Part shown: piece after piece, positions 34,401 through 47,134 of the stretch
Layout of the letters: every line of letters starts with the position of its first letter
Position numbering within the stretch: position 1 is the first letter of the stretch
DNA from: Casuarina equisetifolia
Lineage: Eukaryota > Streptophyta > Magnoliopsida > Fagales > Casuarinaceae
DNA length: 64,000 bases
NCBI GenBank assembly: GCA_028551475.1
Contig: CM052355.1
Location: 15,459,543-15,523,542, forward strand
Direction: 5' to 3'
Position numbers and translations under genes: made by a program
Notes under the pieces: model-generated
Databases searched by the model: none
Told to the model about the DNA's origin: nothing
What the model saw: the letters and a program-made list of their open reading frames with translations, nothing else

Positions 34401-35572
34401 CTTGTTTAGTTTCCCTATGTTGGGTCACTTATCCAGATGTAAATCTAAACCGACCGTTGTATAGAATATAACTCCATTGGATGTGGAGAGTCATTATCTA
34501 GTTACTTATAACTTGTTTACTTAATTGCTTGTAACTTAAATGATTATCTAGTTCAATAAAAATGTATATTTAAACATGTTGTTTGTATACACCCTTTATT
34601 TACCAAGTTCCCAGCACTTCATCTCAAGACTGACCAATTTGTCCCATTGTGACTTTTAAGTAGTTAATTGAAAGTGATATAAGACTCTGCTAAGACTTAA
34701 GTGCTGCATGGATTTACTAAAACCATGACACTTCTCCTTGTTTAGAATGGACACAAGGACATGCAATATCTTTATCCCACATGGGAACAAGGGGCAATCG
34801 TCACCAAACAATGCCAACAACCACAAGCAACGAAGGAACAGACACCCTAACCGCAGAATCACTAGGATCACGAGATGCAATCATGGTATTGGGTTCTTTT
34901 GCAGGACCAGTCGAGCTATGGATAGAGGGAAATAAAAGATGAAAAGAGAAAGGCACGATTCTATTAAGCCCTTTTGAGAAAATTTACAAAAGCGAGGCCT
35001 GTGGCCTTCATAACACGCCCCTATTTTTGGGATCAGTGAGATATCCCAGATAAGGGGCACCTATAGGAACGGCTAACCGTGACGACTATAGTATAACTCA
35101 CTCATCCCTGAACCTTTTTCACCATTGAACCGATGAAGCAGATGTAAAATGTTATTCTACTATACTTGCACAGAATCATATGGAATCGGAATGAAACTAG
35201 CGCAGAAGAAAGGGCATGATCGGATGTGCCAAACAATGAGCAAAACCAATGTCAGCAGGCAGAAGCATCCTACTAGGAGATTCTAACATTCCTGGGCTTA
35301 CAAGGCCACCAGTATTTCACCATTAGACCTTTCCGCGGATGATGATACATATAAAAAAAGGGCGCTGGTGTTTTTGAACAAAATCATTGATCTATATTGC
35401 TTGAAAATGCCAAACATTTGTAACAGAAGAACGAACCCATTGAAATACTAGATAACGCCACACATGCAGCACAAGAATGCAGGAACAAGCCTGTCAACAC
35501 AGCATGATGCAATGGACAGAAGAAACCCATCTGATTATGTGCACTATAATTGGATAACCATTCGCCAACATC
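31471..35572. other. Intergenic DNA downstream of eIF2D, no gene recognised
   Basis: It contains a TTTA microsatellite (32631-32670) and, at 33225-33540 and about 34735-35572, the partners of the diverged blocks at 9175-9480 and 8230-9060. The part nearest 35572 must include the eIF2D 3' UTR. None of the short open frames here resembles a known protein. Confidence 0.45.
32631..32670. repeat. (TTTA)n microsatellite
   Basis: About nine TTTA units with one or two TTAC variants near the right end. Confidence 0.9.
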
Positions 35573-38500
35573 TCATTTCCTGGTTTTATCAAGAACTTCA
35601 ATGTATCTCTTCGGGATTCCATACTGTTCAATGAGATGCTTTGCGAGATCATCAATCACACCACCTTGCACCAAAACCTCATGACCTTTCTTACCTGAAA
35701 ATTAAGAGAATAAAGTCAACCGAAACATATTCATCTGAATGCACTAGCCACGTAAGATCTATAAAGAAGCACAATTCCAATTCTTCTTCAGGTGAATACC
35801 AAAAAGATGAAGGCATTAAGAATTACAGATCCATATCCAGACACGACACGACACAACAATGAAGGGCTAGTCAGTTAACATGAAGAAGAAAACAAGTTCA
35901 ATTTTGTAAATAGAAAAAGTAGGTCATCAATCTTGGCTATTTATTAAAAATAAATAAATTAATAAATAAAAAAGAAAAGAAGCACCCTAAGGTGCATTAA
36001 CAGATTTCCACACACTACTCCAAACAAAGAAAGACTCCTAAATACAAAAATAAGAATATGGAATAGCAAACCAAGTCTCTAAAGTAAAACATCTACCAAA
36101 CTAAAATATTATCAACATTATTAAGATGGACAAGCTAAGGTACCTGGTAACTCTGCCACTGACGTGCTGCAAGCAAACTTTTTCTGAAGCTCTGATGCCA
36201 ATGCATCAGCATCCATCAAAAACGTTTCCATCCCTGAAAGTTTTGTTACCTTCTTGTTACCTTGCCGCCTTTCTGTCAATATGTGAATTGCTTTGAGACC
36301 ACCTTTACGAACAACTGACTCACTTCCTCTTTTCACAATGTGGTGAGGTTGCATCCGGCTTACAAATGCCGACCCTAAATCCTTTTTATGAATTTCTGTA
36401 GGGTATGTCGATCCTTTTTTAATGGCCCCCTTAAACAGTGCATCACATAGTGTTGCGTCCAGAACTACCGTGGACTTGTTTGTTGGCTTCACCAGATTTT
36501 CTTTCTCAATGTATTTGAAAACAATTTCAGTGGCTTCTGAGGCACTAAAAAGTTTTCCAACATCACCTCCTACAGAGGCAAAGATGGGATTGACATGTAC
36601 ACTCGGTTTATATATCTCTGCCACTTCAAGAGTTTTACTTGACTGGCTTTCTTTAGCACCATGGTCACCAACCTGAACATTTTTCTCCACTTGTCGTTTC
36701 TCAGGCTTGAAGGATATGAAATCAGCATGTGTACGGTTAACGGAGAGTAACATAACTTCCTTCTTGTATTTGTCTTCTTTCACTGAAATCTGTCCATGCA
36801 GGACCATCACATAGCAAGGCAGAGGTAAGTTAACTGATAAATAAAGATGCCCAAAGAGTGAATCAGTTCATGAAAAGTATACACAGCCATAAAGATCAGT
36901 ATAGTTACTTAAATCTATCTGAGCTCTATTTAACAGAAACTCTTTGCCTCATATTTTTTATAATTACTTATGAACAAACAAAATACAAAGAGAGCTATCA
37001 AACCACTACAAAAATCTCAAGCACTATTCTTCAAAACAAAAGGTGAAAAGCTGAGGTTATCAATTTACTTTTAACATTTTAACTTGGTTATTTACACCTT
37101 TTCCCATACCATGGAGTGAGATCTGGAATTTGTATTTGTGATGCATACACTCTTAAACATTCTCACTTGTGATTACCTTGTTGTAGACTAATGATTCCAG
37201 TTTTCCCCTAAATAGTTATCACGTTGCTTTTGTCATTTTACCCAGACCACTGTAATGTTCTCTTTTCTTTAAGTTTTTGATCAGTTATCCAGCCTGCAAA
37301 CATGTACAATTTTCCCCATCTATCAGCACACAACACCCCCCCACCCCCTGACAAAAAAAAAAAGAAAAAAAAAAAAAAAAAAACAAAGGAGAAAAATGGA
37401 AGAAGAGATAAAAGTCCCCTTCTCACCCACTCATTGTGCATCCCTCATCAAACTACAAAGAAGCAATGAACTTAGGGTAGTCACACATGCAAACTTATCA
37501 TTTAGGTCACACACAAATTTGTACACTTAGAACAGCAACAAAAAGAAGGCATAAGTTATAAGATAGCATGGCATTCTCCACCTATTAGTCAAATACTTAT
37601 CATGTTGAACAATGCCCAGAGAATGTCCAGGGATTGCTTGTGCAAAATACATCACTAAATTCCAGAACATTGTGCATGCAAATTTGCATAGCAGAACTTT
37701 GAATCAAGAAGATAATGATTCATTTTCAGATGTCATTCTCCTATATCAAAACCAAAATGACTAATTGGGAATTTCATTGTGAACAACATTGACTCCACTA
37801 GTAAAATCATTGAACACCTACCATGAAGTTCGAAGTTTTGAACAATTCAAATAGCCTTAACAAAGTTCTGTTTCTGAGAAGAAAAAGAAAAAATAACTGA
37901 ACAGAAGCAGAAGGAGACACACCAGCCCAACAGATGATTTAGCTTGTAACCACTTTGACAATTTCTTGTGAGAGGATTTCTTGATGTCTAGAGTGATCCC
38001 AGAAGGCCTACAAGGTAATACATGGTTTGACCTACACCACAAGAGAGCACCACCATAATTACATAAGGAAAGATAACTAATGAGTAGCATAATGAAGCAA
38101 TAAGTACAAATGTTGAATTCCAGCACTAGTTTTTCATCTTGAGAACAATAATACATGAACAATGTGCAAAGAGCCATAAACCACTACCACATGAGGCCAA
38201 AACCACAATTTAAGTCTGATTTACACCCACAAAAGAGTGCTTTTTTAACTCTTCCCTCGATTCACCATATTTCTTAGATAGAAAAACCAAAAAACAAGTT
38301 CTAGTTAACCATCACATAAGACATGATATTTATACATATCATACTGGGAAAACTTTTATTTTCCTAAACATCCAAAGTACAAGAGACCATCACAATTACA
38401 TAAATGATAAACACAAAATCTGCAATGTTGTCATCAATTATTAGGTAAACACTGAAAAATAATCCACAAAATTAACTACAGCTTGTATTGGAAACCACAG

Positions 38501-41500
38501 AAACACGCAGTGGCTTCAGTCTATTCTCTAAGGCAATGAAACGCTCAGGTGAAAATTCAAAAGATAAATGATATAAAGTAGTACTCAGTAGCAAGATTGT
38601 GCGGAACTTAAACTCACTCACTAAAACACTTCAAAGAAAAGAACCTTCCAGAATACACAAAAACTTGTGCAAGAGCACCCTACAAAAAAGTTTAAAAGAA
38701 AAGAGATATGCACTCCTCATACCATAGAGTGCTTCCAGGCATGGGAAGATCTTTATCTTTAACTGTTGTATGCAAGGCTTGCAATAGGCATTTATCCAAA
38801 AGGCCATCAACATCCTCGGTGGATAGTGTGTGTTGATTGTCAGATAAATCTGAAGAAGCATTATTTTCTACCTTCAAATCACCAATTCCTTCAGTTATTT
38901 CTTCAGCAGTAACATTTTCAACATCAGTCTGTGTCAATGAACTCGAAGGATGATTATGTTCAGATGGGATATCAGTGATGTCAACAGGCTCAACCCCTTT
39001 GTTATCATCATCGCCATCCTGGTGACCATCAGAAGCATCAGTAGCAACTTCACATGACTCAGAAGTTTGACAAGACTGCAAAAAAGCGGGATCCTCATAC
39101 ACAACATCTTCTAAGAAGCCAGCATTAGGGACATAGTGGCCCTCAACTGATTCCCTGCAACAGAGTCCATGAGAAGTGAATTGTAAGTTGTTTTATTTTC
39201 TCCGCTGATTCAAATTTACAATTCTAGCTATACTTGCCAGAGTAAATCATGATAATAGTGAGTTATTCTCAATGCCTTTCCACGCAAACCAGCTTTTAAG
39301 GCTTCAGTGCTGCTCATAGTGGTTGCCCCAACCTGCACCAAGATAAATCAAGCATGATAATATCTAACCTTCCAAAAGTTTTTAAGAGTGCAGGAAAAAA
39401 GGCATGGTGGGGTGGTGAGGATTAGACTAAAATACTTACTGCAATTGGTGCTGGATTTCCCGGAACTTTTACTGCCCATGGTTCCCCAGCCACGAACGAA
39501 TGTAAGCCTTCTGCAGGTACACTGATACCAGGAAACATCAAATCTGCCCCTCCAATGACATATCGTGAAACCTCACCCCCTTTCAGCACAAAAGCAGGCA
39601 AGAGTTCAGGGACCTTCCAGAGAGCAAAGACTGCAATATTAAAACAACAGGCCATTAAATCCAGCCAAACTTCGGCAGACTCCATTTACACACTTATCAC
39701 TTTTACATTAAAGAATTCTTCGAAACTTCATCAGTCCCAATTTGTGAGCCTATTAGGAGTTACTGTTTCCACAGTCCCAAGAATTATTCTATCATCAAAA
39801 AGTAATATATCTTGTTTTCTGGTATAGCAGAAAAAAGTTTGCAGCCCAAGTTTTCATGGTAAGCAGCCACCACAAACGTTAATTGATGATAGCTCTAGCC
39901 CATCTCGTCCTTCAGTTGTAGAAAGTTATAAATAGTATTCACTTTTTATATTATTTCTCCAGTGAAATTCATAGCATCTAAAAGCAGGACCATTTAACCT
40001 TACTTTAAGAAATTTTCTGAAAGATTCATAGCAAAGGAGAAAGCAGACTACATGAAGTGTAAGCCTTGTGTCTTTAGACAATAACTTCAACAACCTCATA
40101 CAATCATAACTATAAGTATATACAAGTAAAAAAATGTTTTTAAAAGAGAACTTCAAACTGCCTAATTAATAAAATAATATTGGACAACAATAGTGATCAA
40201 ATAGGTCAAGCGAGATATCTGAAATACAAATGAAAAGAAAGGAAACAAAATCATTATCAAAAGATGATCAAATACCTGTGGGGTAAACTTCTGTGCCTCG
40301 CCCATCAATATCAAAAAACATAGGGAAGCCTCCTTCTACACTGTATACATGGACTCGATTTTGAAACTTGGAAACAGTTATCTCAGCCTGATTTATTATT
40401 GTTAAATAAGTAGAGTAATTTATTAGTATAAAACTAATTGATTCTTTCAGTTCACATAAAGAAATGGGAAATGGGGACATGAAAAGATTGTGCTAACAAA
40501 AGCAATCAATCTTAAACACCACTCTGCCTCCTTTATTCATTATGAAACAAAAATGTTGCTCTTAAGGCAAAAAAATTTTAATCTTAAATTGGATCCACAC
40601 GGACATATCTGCTGGAAGAAAAGGCAATACTACTTTGCTAAGAAAACATCAACCAGGACACCGACAACACTTTATACATTCTCTCTCTAAATGTAATACT
40701 CTTCATTCAAGTTCTAGAACTTTGGTTGACTCCACAGAAACCAAGGTATATCACTTCTAGAAGGGTTAAAAGCTTTATTGAAAAAAAAAAAAAAAAAGGA
40801 AGACAAATACCTTTGTAACACTTGCTTAGCATCTAATCATATATCACATGCACTACAGTGAAAATGTAAAATATATGATGAGCATGTAAGAAGCTTTTTT
40901 CCCAAATTGATAAAGGCTCAATAAAACAGACGAAATACAAAAATGTAAATAACAATGCGAGATCTTAGAACAAATAGTATATACCGATTACTATGTGCTC
41001 ATTTCAAATGAATAGATATATGTTTTATATCAAAATTGCACATAACTATTGATAACAGATATGGCATACCCCAACATGTCCTACTATCATCAACTATTCA
41101 CATGCCACAAATTGAGCCCAACCCAGCAAACCAAACCTGGAAATCTTAACATCTATAACAAAATGGACTTATGGTTCCAGACACGGATAGGCACAGTACA
41201 AACGACTATCAACAACACTAATACCCAGAGCTTAAAATCATCCCATATGGGTACACTACTAACTCTCAAAACAAGTGGGAGGACTTCTTGACATAAACAT
41301 ACCGTATGAGCACAAAGATTGAATAATAACATGAGCACTCAGAATAAAAAGAATCCCATTTGCCATCGCCGAATTTGTCATTCAAAAAATATAAAAGATT
41401 TTATACCAAATCCAGCATAAGCAAAACTCCCAGCAGGGGGCGATTAAATATTATGTCAATCACAGAAAAAATGAAAAAGAAAAGGAAGAGAGAACCTTGG

Positions 41501-41630
41501 CAGGGAGTAAAGTGTCGATATCCACATCTGAGGCTCTAGGAAAACGCTCTTTGACGGTTCGCTTAAGCTTCTTCTTGTCTGCCCCTGACAGCCTCTGGTG
41601 TGACTTCGCCTCCGTGGCCTTCTTAAACAT
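35573..41630 (-). CDS. EIF2D: Eukaryotic translation initiation factor 2D (eIF2D, ligatin-type), 8 coding exons
   Basis: Exons in transcript order: 41496-41630, 40276-40387, 39440-39630, 39238-39332, 38723-39154, 37923-38031, 36144-36789, 35573-35694. The frame is kept across all junctions, giving 613 residues, close to the usual plant size. The family start MFKKATEAKSHQRL and the absence of any upstream in-frame ATG fix the start. Residues about 90-175 form the PUA domain (GGADLMFPGISVP), followed by THYYHDLLWESVEG, an acidic linker (about 200-300), a SWIB/MDM2-like part (about 428-500) and the C-terminal SUI1 domain (about 505-600, KAIHILTERRQGNKKVT to QGGVIDDLAKHLIEQYG). eIF2D is cytosolic and places or removes tRNA and mRNA on 40S subunits in GTP-independent initiation and recycling. 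Intron 4 has GC-AG ends. Confidence 0.93.
39155..39237 (-). other. EIF2D: GC-AG intron 4 of eIF2D
   Basis: On the minus strand the donor reads CTCTG|GCAAGTAT and the acceptor TTGCAG|GGAATC, an 83-base intron. Using GC at the donor gives DLLW|ESVEG, the conserved family sequence. The nearest GT, three bases downstream, would read straight into a stop in exon 5. The rest of the donor (CTG|GCAAGT) is a strong consensus, as is typical for the rare GC-AG class. Confidence 0.85.
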
Positions 41631-41646
41631 TGTCCTCCCCTTCTGG

Positions 41647-41661
41647 CTCTCTCTCTCTCTC
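41647..41661 (-). promoter_or_regulatory. EIF2D: GA/CT-rich tract in the eIF2D 5' leader
   Basis: A (CT)7 run on the plus strand, so GA-rich on the coding strand, begins 17 bases upstream of the eIF2D start codon. Such tracts are common in plant 5' UTRs and core promoters and can bind BBR/BPC GAGA factors. Role inferred only. Confidence 0.45.
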
Positions 41662-43929
41662 GCTGCGTAGGTATGCTGGGAACGCGAAAGTTCTGGAAAT
41701 GGCGGTGTGCTAGATAGGAGAGCGATTTTTTTTTTGCATAAACAGATAAAATCCGTACTCGTTGCCAACTATGTTACCAGTACCCCGAGTCCTGAATGAG
41801 GCGTTTCTAATTTTCTCTACCTTTTAGGTTAAATTTTCTCAATTAATGCACGGAACAAATAAAACAATTTAAATTTAGAAAAGTAAATGATACTGATACT
41901 AAAATAAATTTTATTAATATTTACAAATCTTATAATGAGGTGTATCTACACTATATATTGATTCCTTTATTTTGCTAAAAAAATTTACAATGTTTTTCCA
42001 TTAAATAAATAATAAGATAACATTTCTTATCATTCGGAGAAGGGATAATTAAGGCATGATATTAAGCTCATAAGTTTTATAATTTATTTACTACAATCAT
42101 CATTTCATTTGTTAACTGAGAAAATTTAAAATTTATATGATTTTCTACCATTTAGAACTCCAAGATTTTGGTCATTGTTTGAATGAAATTCTTATGCTTT
42201 ATTATAACAAAAATTATGCATTTATTTTTACTCGCTCAACTTTTATTTTATCTTAAAATATTTTGCTGATACTTAAGAAATTTTACATACTAAAATATTC
42301 AAAATTTTTACAGAATTTGTTTAAGCAAGTATAACAATTATTTTTCCTTTTTAAATAAGGTTATTTATCAAAATTTGAAATAAGAGTTTCTTGAATTATG
42401 TATGAATTATTAGTATTTGAGCTTTGGGCCCTTTGTCGTTGTTATTCGTTAATTGAGCTTTACTTATTTTTTTGGGCTTAACCAAGTCCAAATCCTTCTA
42501 ATTTACATCCCTTTCTAGAGGGTTTGTGTCCCGGATTCAAGAGAACGGAGTGATTCCTAAAAAGATAAGAAATGTAACCTCCAAAAACTTATTTTGCTGA
42601 TAAAACTGTTCGTACGTGCAGAAGGTAAGGCCACCTAATGATTCACAAGTGAATCTATTTTTAAAAAATTTATTTATTAATATTACAACTCACATACACA
42701 TAACACTAAATCTCATATTTTATGATTAAAATCCTTATTAACTCAATTGTTAAGTGACAAAGTAAATGTATTGTCACATGTCACGGTGAAATATCCCAAG
42801 GAAAGACTTATTCTCATTTCAAGAAAAAAAGTAAGAAATTTTGATTATGTAAAGAAATTTGGCTACTTCTTTTATTAAGATTAATTTTTTGGAATGAAAT
42901 TTAGGCCCACAACAAATAGTACCAAAACTTACCTACATCCTTGATTTGGAGACATCGCATTAGGCATTCACAAGATAGGCAAGAAGCCAATCATGTCAAG
43001 AGCAATGTGAATTTGAGTAAGAAAGTATATCAAATCTCATAGTAAACTTCATTGTAGGATTTGATTATATAAATAGATTTAACTATTTTTCTCCTTAATG
43101 TCGATTTTTTAAAATGAAATCAGGCCCAACGGCTGACGGGTTGGCGATCTGACTTGAAGTTGACCCATTGGGCCGAGAATACGAGGGAATACCCGAGCCT
43201 ATGACAGAAATTTCAATTTATTAAGTTTTATATTTTAACTGGCCCAAATCTGTTACAAAATATCCTAAGGCCCAAGACCCGTTTCTTAACAACCCCTTCT
43301 CCCCCCGACGTCAACAAGTACCCTTACCCTACAGTGCATGACTGTGATAGTTTCAGATAAGGGACTGAGATCGCTTAGACTGGAAAACAAAATACTGATA
43401 GAATTCGACCAGAAGGATACTGTGTTGATGCGCTGACCATGCACCGACGTCAACATCACAGGCTGTTCAAATTAACTTTTCCCGTCGGCTAGACTTCTTA
43501 AAAGAAAACGGTTGGTGAGTTCCATTACCAAGAACTCCTCCACGACCACGTTGCTCAAACATGACTTTTCAAACTTGGCATGCAAAATTTGATTTTGTGT
43601 AATGCCGTCCACTCTGCTGGCGTTGCAAGAAATGGTGGGCTTGATATTATAGGTCTAAAATCAACCCTCTCTTTTAATAAGAAATTAGTTTTTCAAGTCT
43701 TCAACATAAACTGTTAATGCTTTATTAAGCCCCGCAAAATTTAATTTATTGAATATAAGGTGCTGACCAAAGATGATAGAGAGTCAAATAAGGGTTCCTG
43801 CAACAATGTTGCGCCAAATGTTTCTGAATGGCTGTGAAAATAACATCGCTGGGTGGCGAGCTCCAATGGTCAATATTAGCAACTGCACGTTGTGGAAGAC
43901 CCATTCTCAGTGAAGAAACAAGGTTGGTG
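41662..43929. other. AT-rich intergenic DNA between the eIF2D promoter and the GH81 3' flank
   Basis: The eIF2D promoter must lie at its left end, but I saw no clear TATA box. About 42830-42910 and 43045-43130 look like old diverged direct repeats (AGGCCCA-AAC endings). No gene recognised. Confidence 0.45.
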
Positions 43930-44450
43930 ATCTCATCATATCAATTTCTTTCTGTAATTCATCAAATCTTTTTTGTCAAAGTTCTGGAAGATGTGGTTAT
44001 TGAATTAGGTATGGCAGGTAGGTCTTTCTGGGGAATCACTGTCATGCTTGGATATATATTGCATCATAAAAAGCAGAGAGATTGTCAGCTTCAGGCAGAT
44101 CATATGCAGTTTTTGATGGATCTTGCCTGTTAGAATTTCAAGAGTTTTTCTTGCAAAATGTTCTCTATAGACTCAGAGAGCACTTGAAGTTGTTGGTGTG
44201 AAAATAGAGTAATTTGAGGGGAGGAAAACTATAGAACCAAAAACAAGATCAAAATCAAGCAAGTGATCTCATAAGTTTTCGTGGCACCACAATTCTGCAG
44301 TCTTTTTCTTTGCAAATAATGAATATTTTCGTGCCTTAAAGATTTGATAAACACAACATGCGATATACTAAACCAAGCTAATCAGAAACATAATCAGTGT
44401 AGTCAAGAGAGTTGTTTCAAAACTGGCTAAAATTTTATTGCACTCGATGT
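43930..44450. repeat. GH81 3'-flank block duplicated at 49520-50190
   Basis: Shared text includes TTCTGGAAGATGTGGTT-TTG, TCT-GGGAATCACT, GCACCACAATTCTG and TTTTCTTTGCAAATAA, in the same order as at 49.5-50.2 kb. This block includes the likely GH81 poly(A) signal. Confidence 0.7.
44436..44441 (-). terminator. Candidate poly(A) signal AATAAA of the GH81 gene
   Basis: AATAAA on the minus strand about 120 bases downstream of the GH81 stop codon, a normal distance for a plant 3' UTR. Assigned by motif only. Confidence 0.5.
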
Positions 44451-44560
44451 GAAGAAAGGCAACCAATTTAAACTGACACATTTCCTATGCACCAGATGAA
44501 CTTAGCGCAACAATCCTGGGAAACTGAAGGAAAAAGATATTGAGGATCCAATAACAGATT

Positions 44561-46633
44561 TCACCTCCTTCGACTGTGAATCCACCATAAAAGGTTGGAA
44601 AGGGAATTCCCATCATCATTCACTTTCAACTTCCTGATCATATTTGCAGCAGTTGTGTAGTTGTAGATACCTTTTAAAGCATAGACAAAGTCCTTCCAGC
44701 TTTCTCCCAATCCGGTCAAGTTCAGAGACGGGGATGCCCACTCAACAAGTTCTCTGGCAAAACTAGCGTCAGAAAACAAAATCTCTGTGATAGGTGATAT
44801 AGGAAGAACCTGGATTCCTAGCCTGCAAGCTTTCCACTCAGCCGGAGCAAACCATAGTTTGGAATCCCTCATGTTATTCCACAAGATACCCACCACCCTA
44901 TTCTTCTTCGTAAATTCTTTCCCATACATATTGTCGCCCTTTCTCACATGCCACCACGTTTGGGCAGACAGAATTTCCAGAGCAGCAAGTGTTGATCCGA
45001 TGCCTTTAAGATGGTTGTCATTATATGCCAATCCCAATAATGCAGCTGAGTAATATGCGTTCACTGCTTCGCTCGTGCTCTCTTGATTTCGGCCGTCGGA
45101 AAAATTAAACAGCCCTGCAGCCCAGGAGTGTAATTTCCACGGATCAAAATTTCTAAGCTGAGGATAATAGGAGTAGGAAGATGATCCCAGGCCTAAGTTC
45201 ATGTAATCAGCCATGAGTGAATAAGCCTGTGGCTTGTATTGCCTCCCCCATCTAGGATCAATCTTTGCTAGCACTGCAATTGCATAAACAAAGTAACCCA
45301 AATGGAAATGATGATCATTATATAATCCAAACCCAAAATCCTCGGAGGAGCTTGTGGATCCTAGTTTCGTGACTAGACCGCTCCACTGCCTTTCGTACAA
45401 AAACCCATTCCCATCGAAGTTTCCATCTAACCAAGGTTGAATTGCATTTCTCAGGAACTTTGCCACCACCGGAATTGCCTTGGGGAACTTCACTTCCTCT
45501 GCAATCAATGCCAGCCTCGCCGCTCTCGCAATTGACTTGCCATAGAAATATGATGATGATATTTCTGATATTGCCGTTAAATTCAGTGTATCAATATCTT
45601 TGCGAAGCGCGGAAACAATTTCCGGAAAGCGCTCGCATCTAATTCCTCTAATGGAATGCCAAGTTACTGGAACTGGATCTAGTTTCAACACCCACGAATC
45701 CCCTATGACACCCACTAGATCACCGTCAACGCTTCTGTACTTGAAACCCTCTAAGACGGTGTTCCTTGACAATAGTTGGCGATGTAAAGGGTGTGCAAGC
45801 AGCAGAAGTTTTCCTTTTCCTTTTCTCATCCATTTGTACTCCACTCGAAAGGGCTTACTCAATTTTACATCGCCGGAAATTGGATAACATGAGCTGTACT
45901 TATCGAGTGTTGCCTCATACTTTGCCTTCGAATCCGGCAAGATTGCAATCCGTATGACCCCAGAGAACTCGGAGGAAATAATCTGAGACATGCTATGAGT
46001 GAAACATGTGGGCTCTGAAGTATAGAAGAGCCACGTCTGGCTGTTGTTGAGCTTGACAGTATGTTTGGTGAGAGCGTCATTAGAAGATAACGAAAGGATG
46101 GCATGGATGGTCGAGATGGAAAGACCTGTAGTCCTGCGAGAGATGGTCCTACAGGTCAAGAAAGGGGTTCCCCGGACGAGGAAGAACCGGAGATTACTGG
46201 AAGGAAGATCCAAAGTGACACTGAGATCACTAAAAGAAGAGATTCTGTGCCTTCTGCTTGGAATGGCTGATCGACAGGTTTTGTTCAGGGAAGTGATGGT
46301 GAGGTCTGGGACAAAGATTTGGCGGACGAGGGAGGAGTTCGACAAGCGATATGGGTAGGAAAGGGAAAGAGAGGCGGAGGCAGCTTGGACAAGATATGGG
46401 TGGACGTATTCAGGCTCCTCACCTTTTCCGACGACAAAGTTTTGGAAAAAAGAGTTGGTCGGAAGCGGAGCAGAGAGTAGGTCGGACGAGAAGAAACGGC
46501 GAGGATTCGGAACCACAGTTGATTTGTTTACAGGAAAGAGAAACTGAGTGGATGGCGGTCCATGAGATGCTGCTAATGCATTAGAACAGAGAAAAAGGGA
46601 CAGGGACAAAAAGAAAGACGTTGCTATTGCCAT
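44561..46633 (-). CDS. GH81 endo-beta-1,3-glucanase, secreted, intronless
   Basis: A single 690-codon frame with a clear family match. Residues 1-21 form a signal peptide ending LAAS, so the protein is likely apoplastic. The N-terminal beta-sandwich part covers about 30-300 (TQFLFPVNKSTVVPNPRRFF, LSAPLPTNSFFQN, VHPYL), and the catalytic (alpha/alpha) part about 330-690. The NDHHFHLGYF block (439-448) holds the likely acid Asp440, and GRNQESTSEAVNAYY (514-528) holds Glu518 and Glu522, the conserved pair. GH81 enzymes cut internal beta-1,3 links in glucans such as callose and fungal or oomycete walls; a defence role is plausible but inferred. Several N-x-S/T sites fit secretion. Length is normal and no breaks are seen. 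The TATA box is very close to the ATG, with a solo LTR just upstream. Confidence 0.95.
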   Translation of the reverse strand: MAIATSFFLSLSLFLCSNALAASHGPPSTQFLFPVNKSTVVPNPRRFFSSDLLSAPLPTNSFFQNFVVGKGEEPEYVHPYLVQAASASLSLSYPYRLSNSSLVRQIFVPDLTITSLNKTCRSAIPSRRHRISSFSDLSVTLDLPSSNLRFFLVRGTPFLTCRTISRRTTGLSISTIHAILSLSSNDALTKHTVKLNNSQTWLFYTSEPTCFTHSMSQIISSEFSGVIRIAILPDSKAKYEATLDKYSSCYPISGDVKLSKPFRVEYKWMRKGKGKLLLLAHPLHRQLLSRNTVLEGFKYRSVDGDLVGVIGDSWVLKLDPVPVTWHSIRGIRCERFPEIVSALRKDIDTLNLTAISEISSSYFYGKSIARAARLALIAEEVKFPKAIPVVAKFLRNAIQPWLDGNFDGNGFLYERQWSGLVTKLGSTSSSEDFGFGLYNDHHFHLGYFVYAIAVLAKIDPRWGRQYKPQAYSLMADYMNLGLGSSSYSYYPQLRNFDPWKLHSWAAGLFNFSDGRNQESTSEAVNAYYSAALLGLAYNDNHLKGIGSTLAALEILSAQTWWHVRKGDNMYGKEFTKKNRVVGILWNNMRDSKLWFAPAEWKACRLGIQVLPISPITEILFSDASFARELVEWASPSLNLTGLGESWKDFVYALKGIYNYTTAANMIRKLKVNDDGNSLSNLLWWIHSRRR

Positions 46634-46664
46634 GATTGCGAGTTGATATGCAAGTAATGAAGGA

Positions 46665-46672
46665 TTTATATA
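46665..46672 (-). promoter_or_regulatory. TATA box of the GH81 gene
   Basis: TATATAAA on the minus strand, 32 bases before the start codon. With the usual spacing, transcription would begin within about 10 bases of the ATG, so the 5' leader would be very short unless another start site is used. Confidence 0.6.
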
Positions 46673-46741
46673 CCGAGTTTATGAGGTACCGTTTTCTTTC
46701 GGCGGCGCTCCTACCTTTAACCCTTCGTTGGAGAGACAGAG

Positions 46742-47134
46742 TGTTAGGACTTGAACCTTATACAAGCCTACAATTAAGAACACAAAACCCGAATAAAATA
46801 ATTTCTTTATTGATTCAAATTCAATCTAACAACAATAATAATCAAAGTACCCCATCACAACAACGAACAATAATCAAAAAACAAAATACTGATGATGAAA
46901 CTATTGATAAACTATTCCTATAAAAGTTATAAGATAACTAAGATTATGCTACGAAACTTCTAATGACAAAATAAGGTTTTCATGTAATCTTTTGAATGCT
47001 AAGAACTCTTTATATAAGCATGTAATCTTAATTTTCTTAGTTCTTAAAGTCCTAATGTAATTAGGACTTAGAGTCCTAGTTGCCTTGGAGTAGGTGTCCT
47101 TCTTGAAATTAATGGACTAGGCCCGATCCTAACA
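46742..47134 (-). mobile_element. Solo LTR with perfect CAGAG target duplication
   Basis: TGTTAGGA ... TCCTAACA ends, 393 bases, flanked on both sides by CAGAG (46737-46741 and 47135-47139). On the minus strand it shows TATATAAAG near 47.01 kb followed about 210 bases later by an AATAAA signal, so its orientation is minus, like GH81. No internal region is present, so it is most simply the product of LTR-LTR recombination. It ends about 70 bases upstream of the GH81 TATA box. Confidence 0.88.

Noticed and set aside
41631-41768. Possible N-terminal extension of eIF2D, since the frame is open upstream of MFKK
   Set aside because: The upstream open stretch begins at a TTG codon and has no in-frame ATG before 41630. 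The family start MFKKA-EAKSHQRLSG fits the downstream ATG.
43828-44133. 101-codon plus-strand frame 3' of GH81
   Set aside because: It falls partly in the block duplicated at 49.5-50.2 kb, where the frame is not kept, and it resembles no protein.
44787-46584. Several plus-strand frames of 60-100 codons opposite GH81
   Set aside because: They are antisense shadows of the long GH81 coding frame, with no sequence features of their own.
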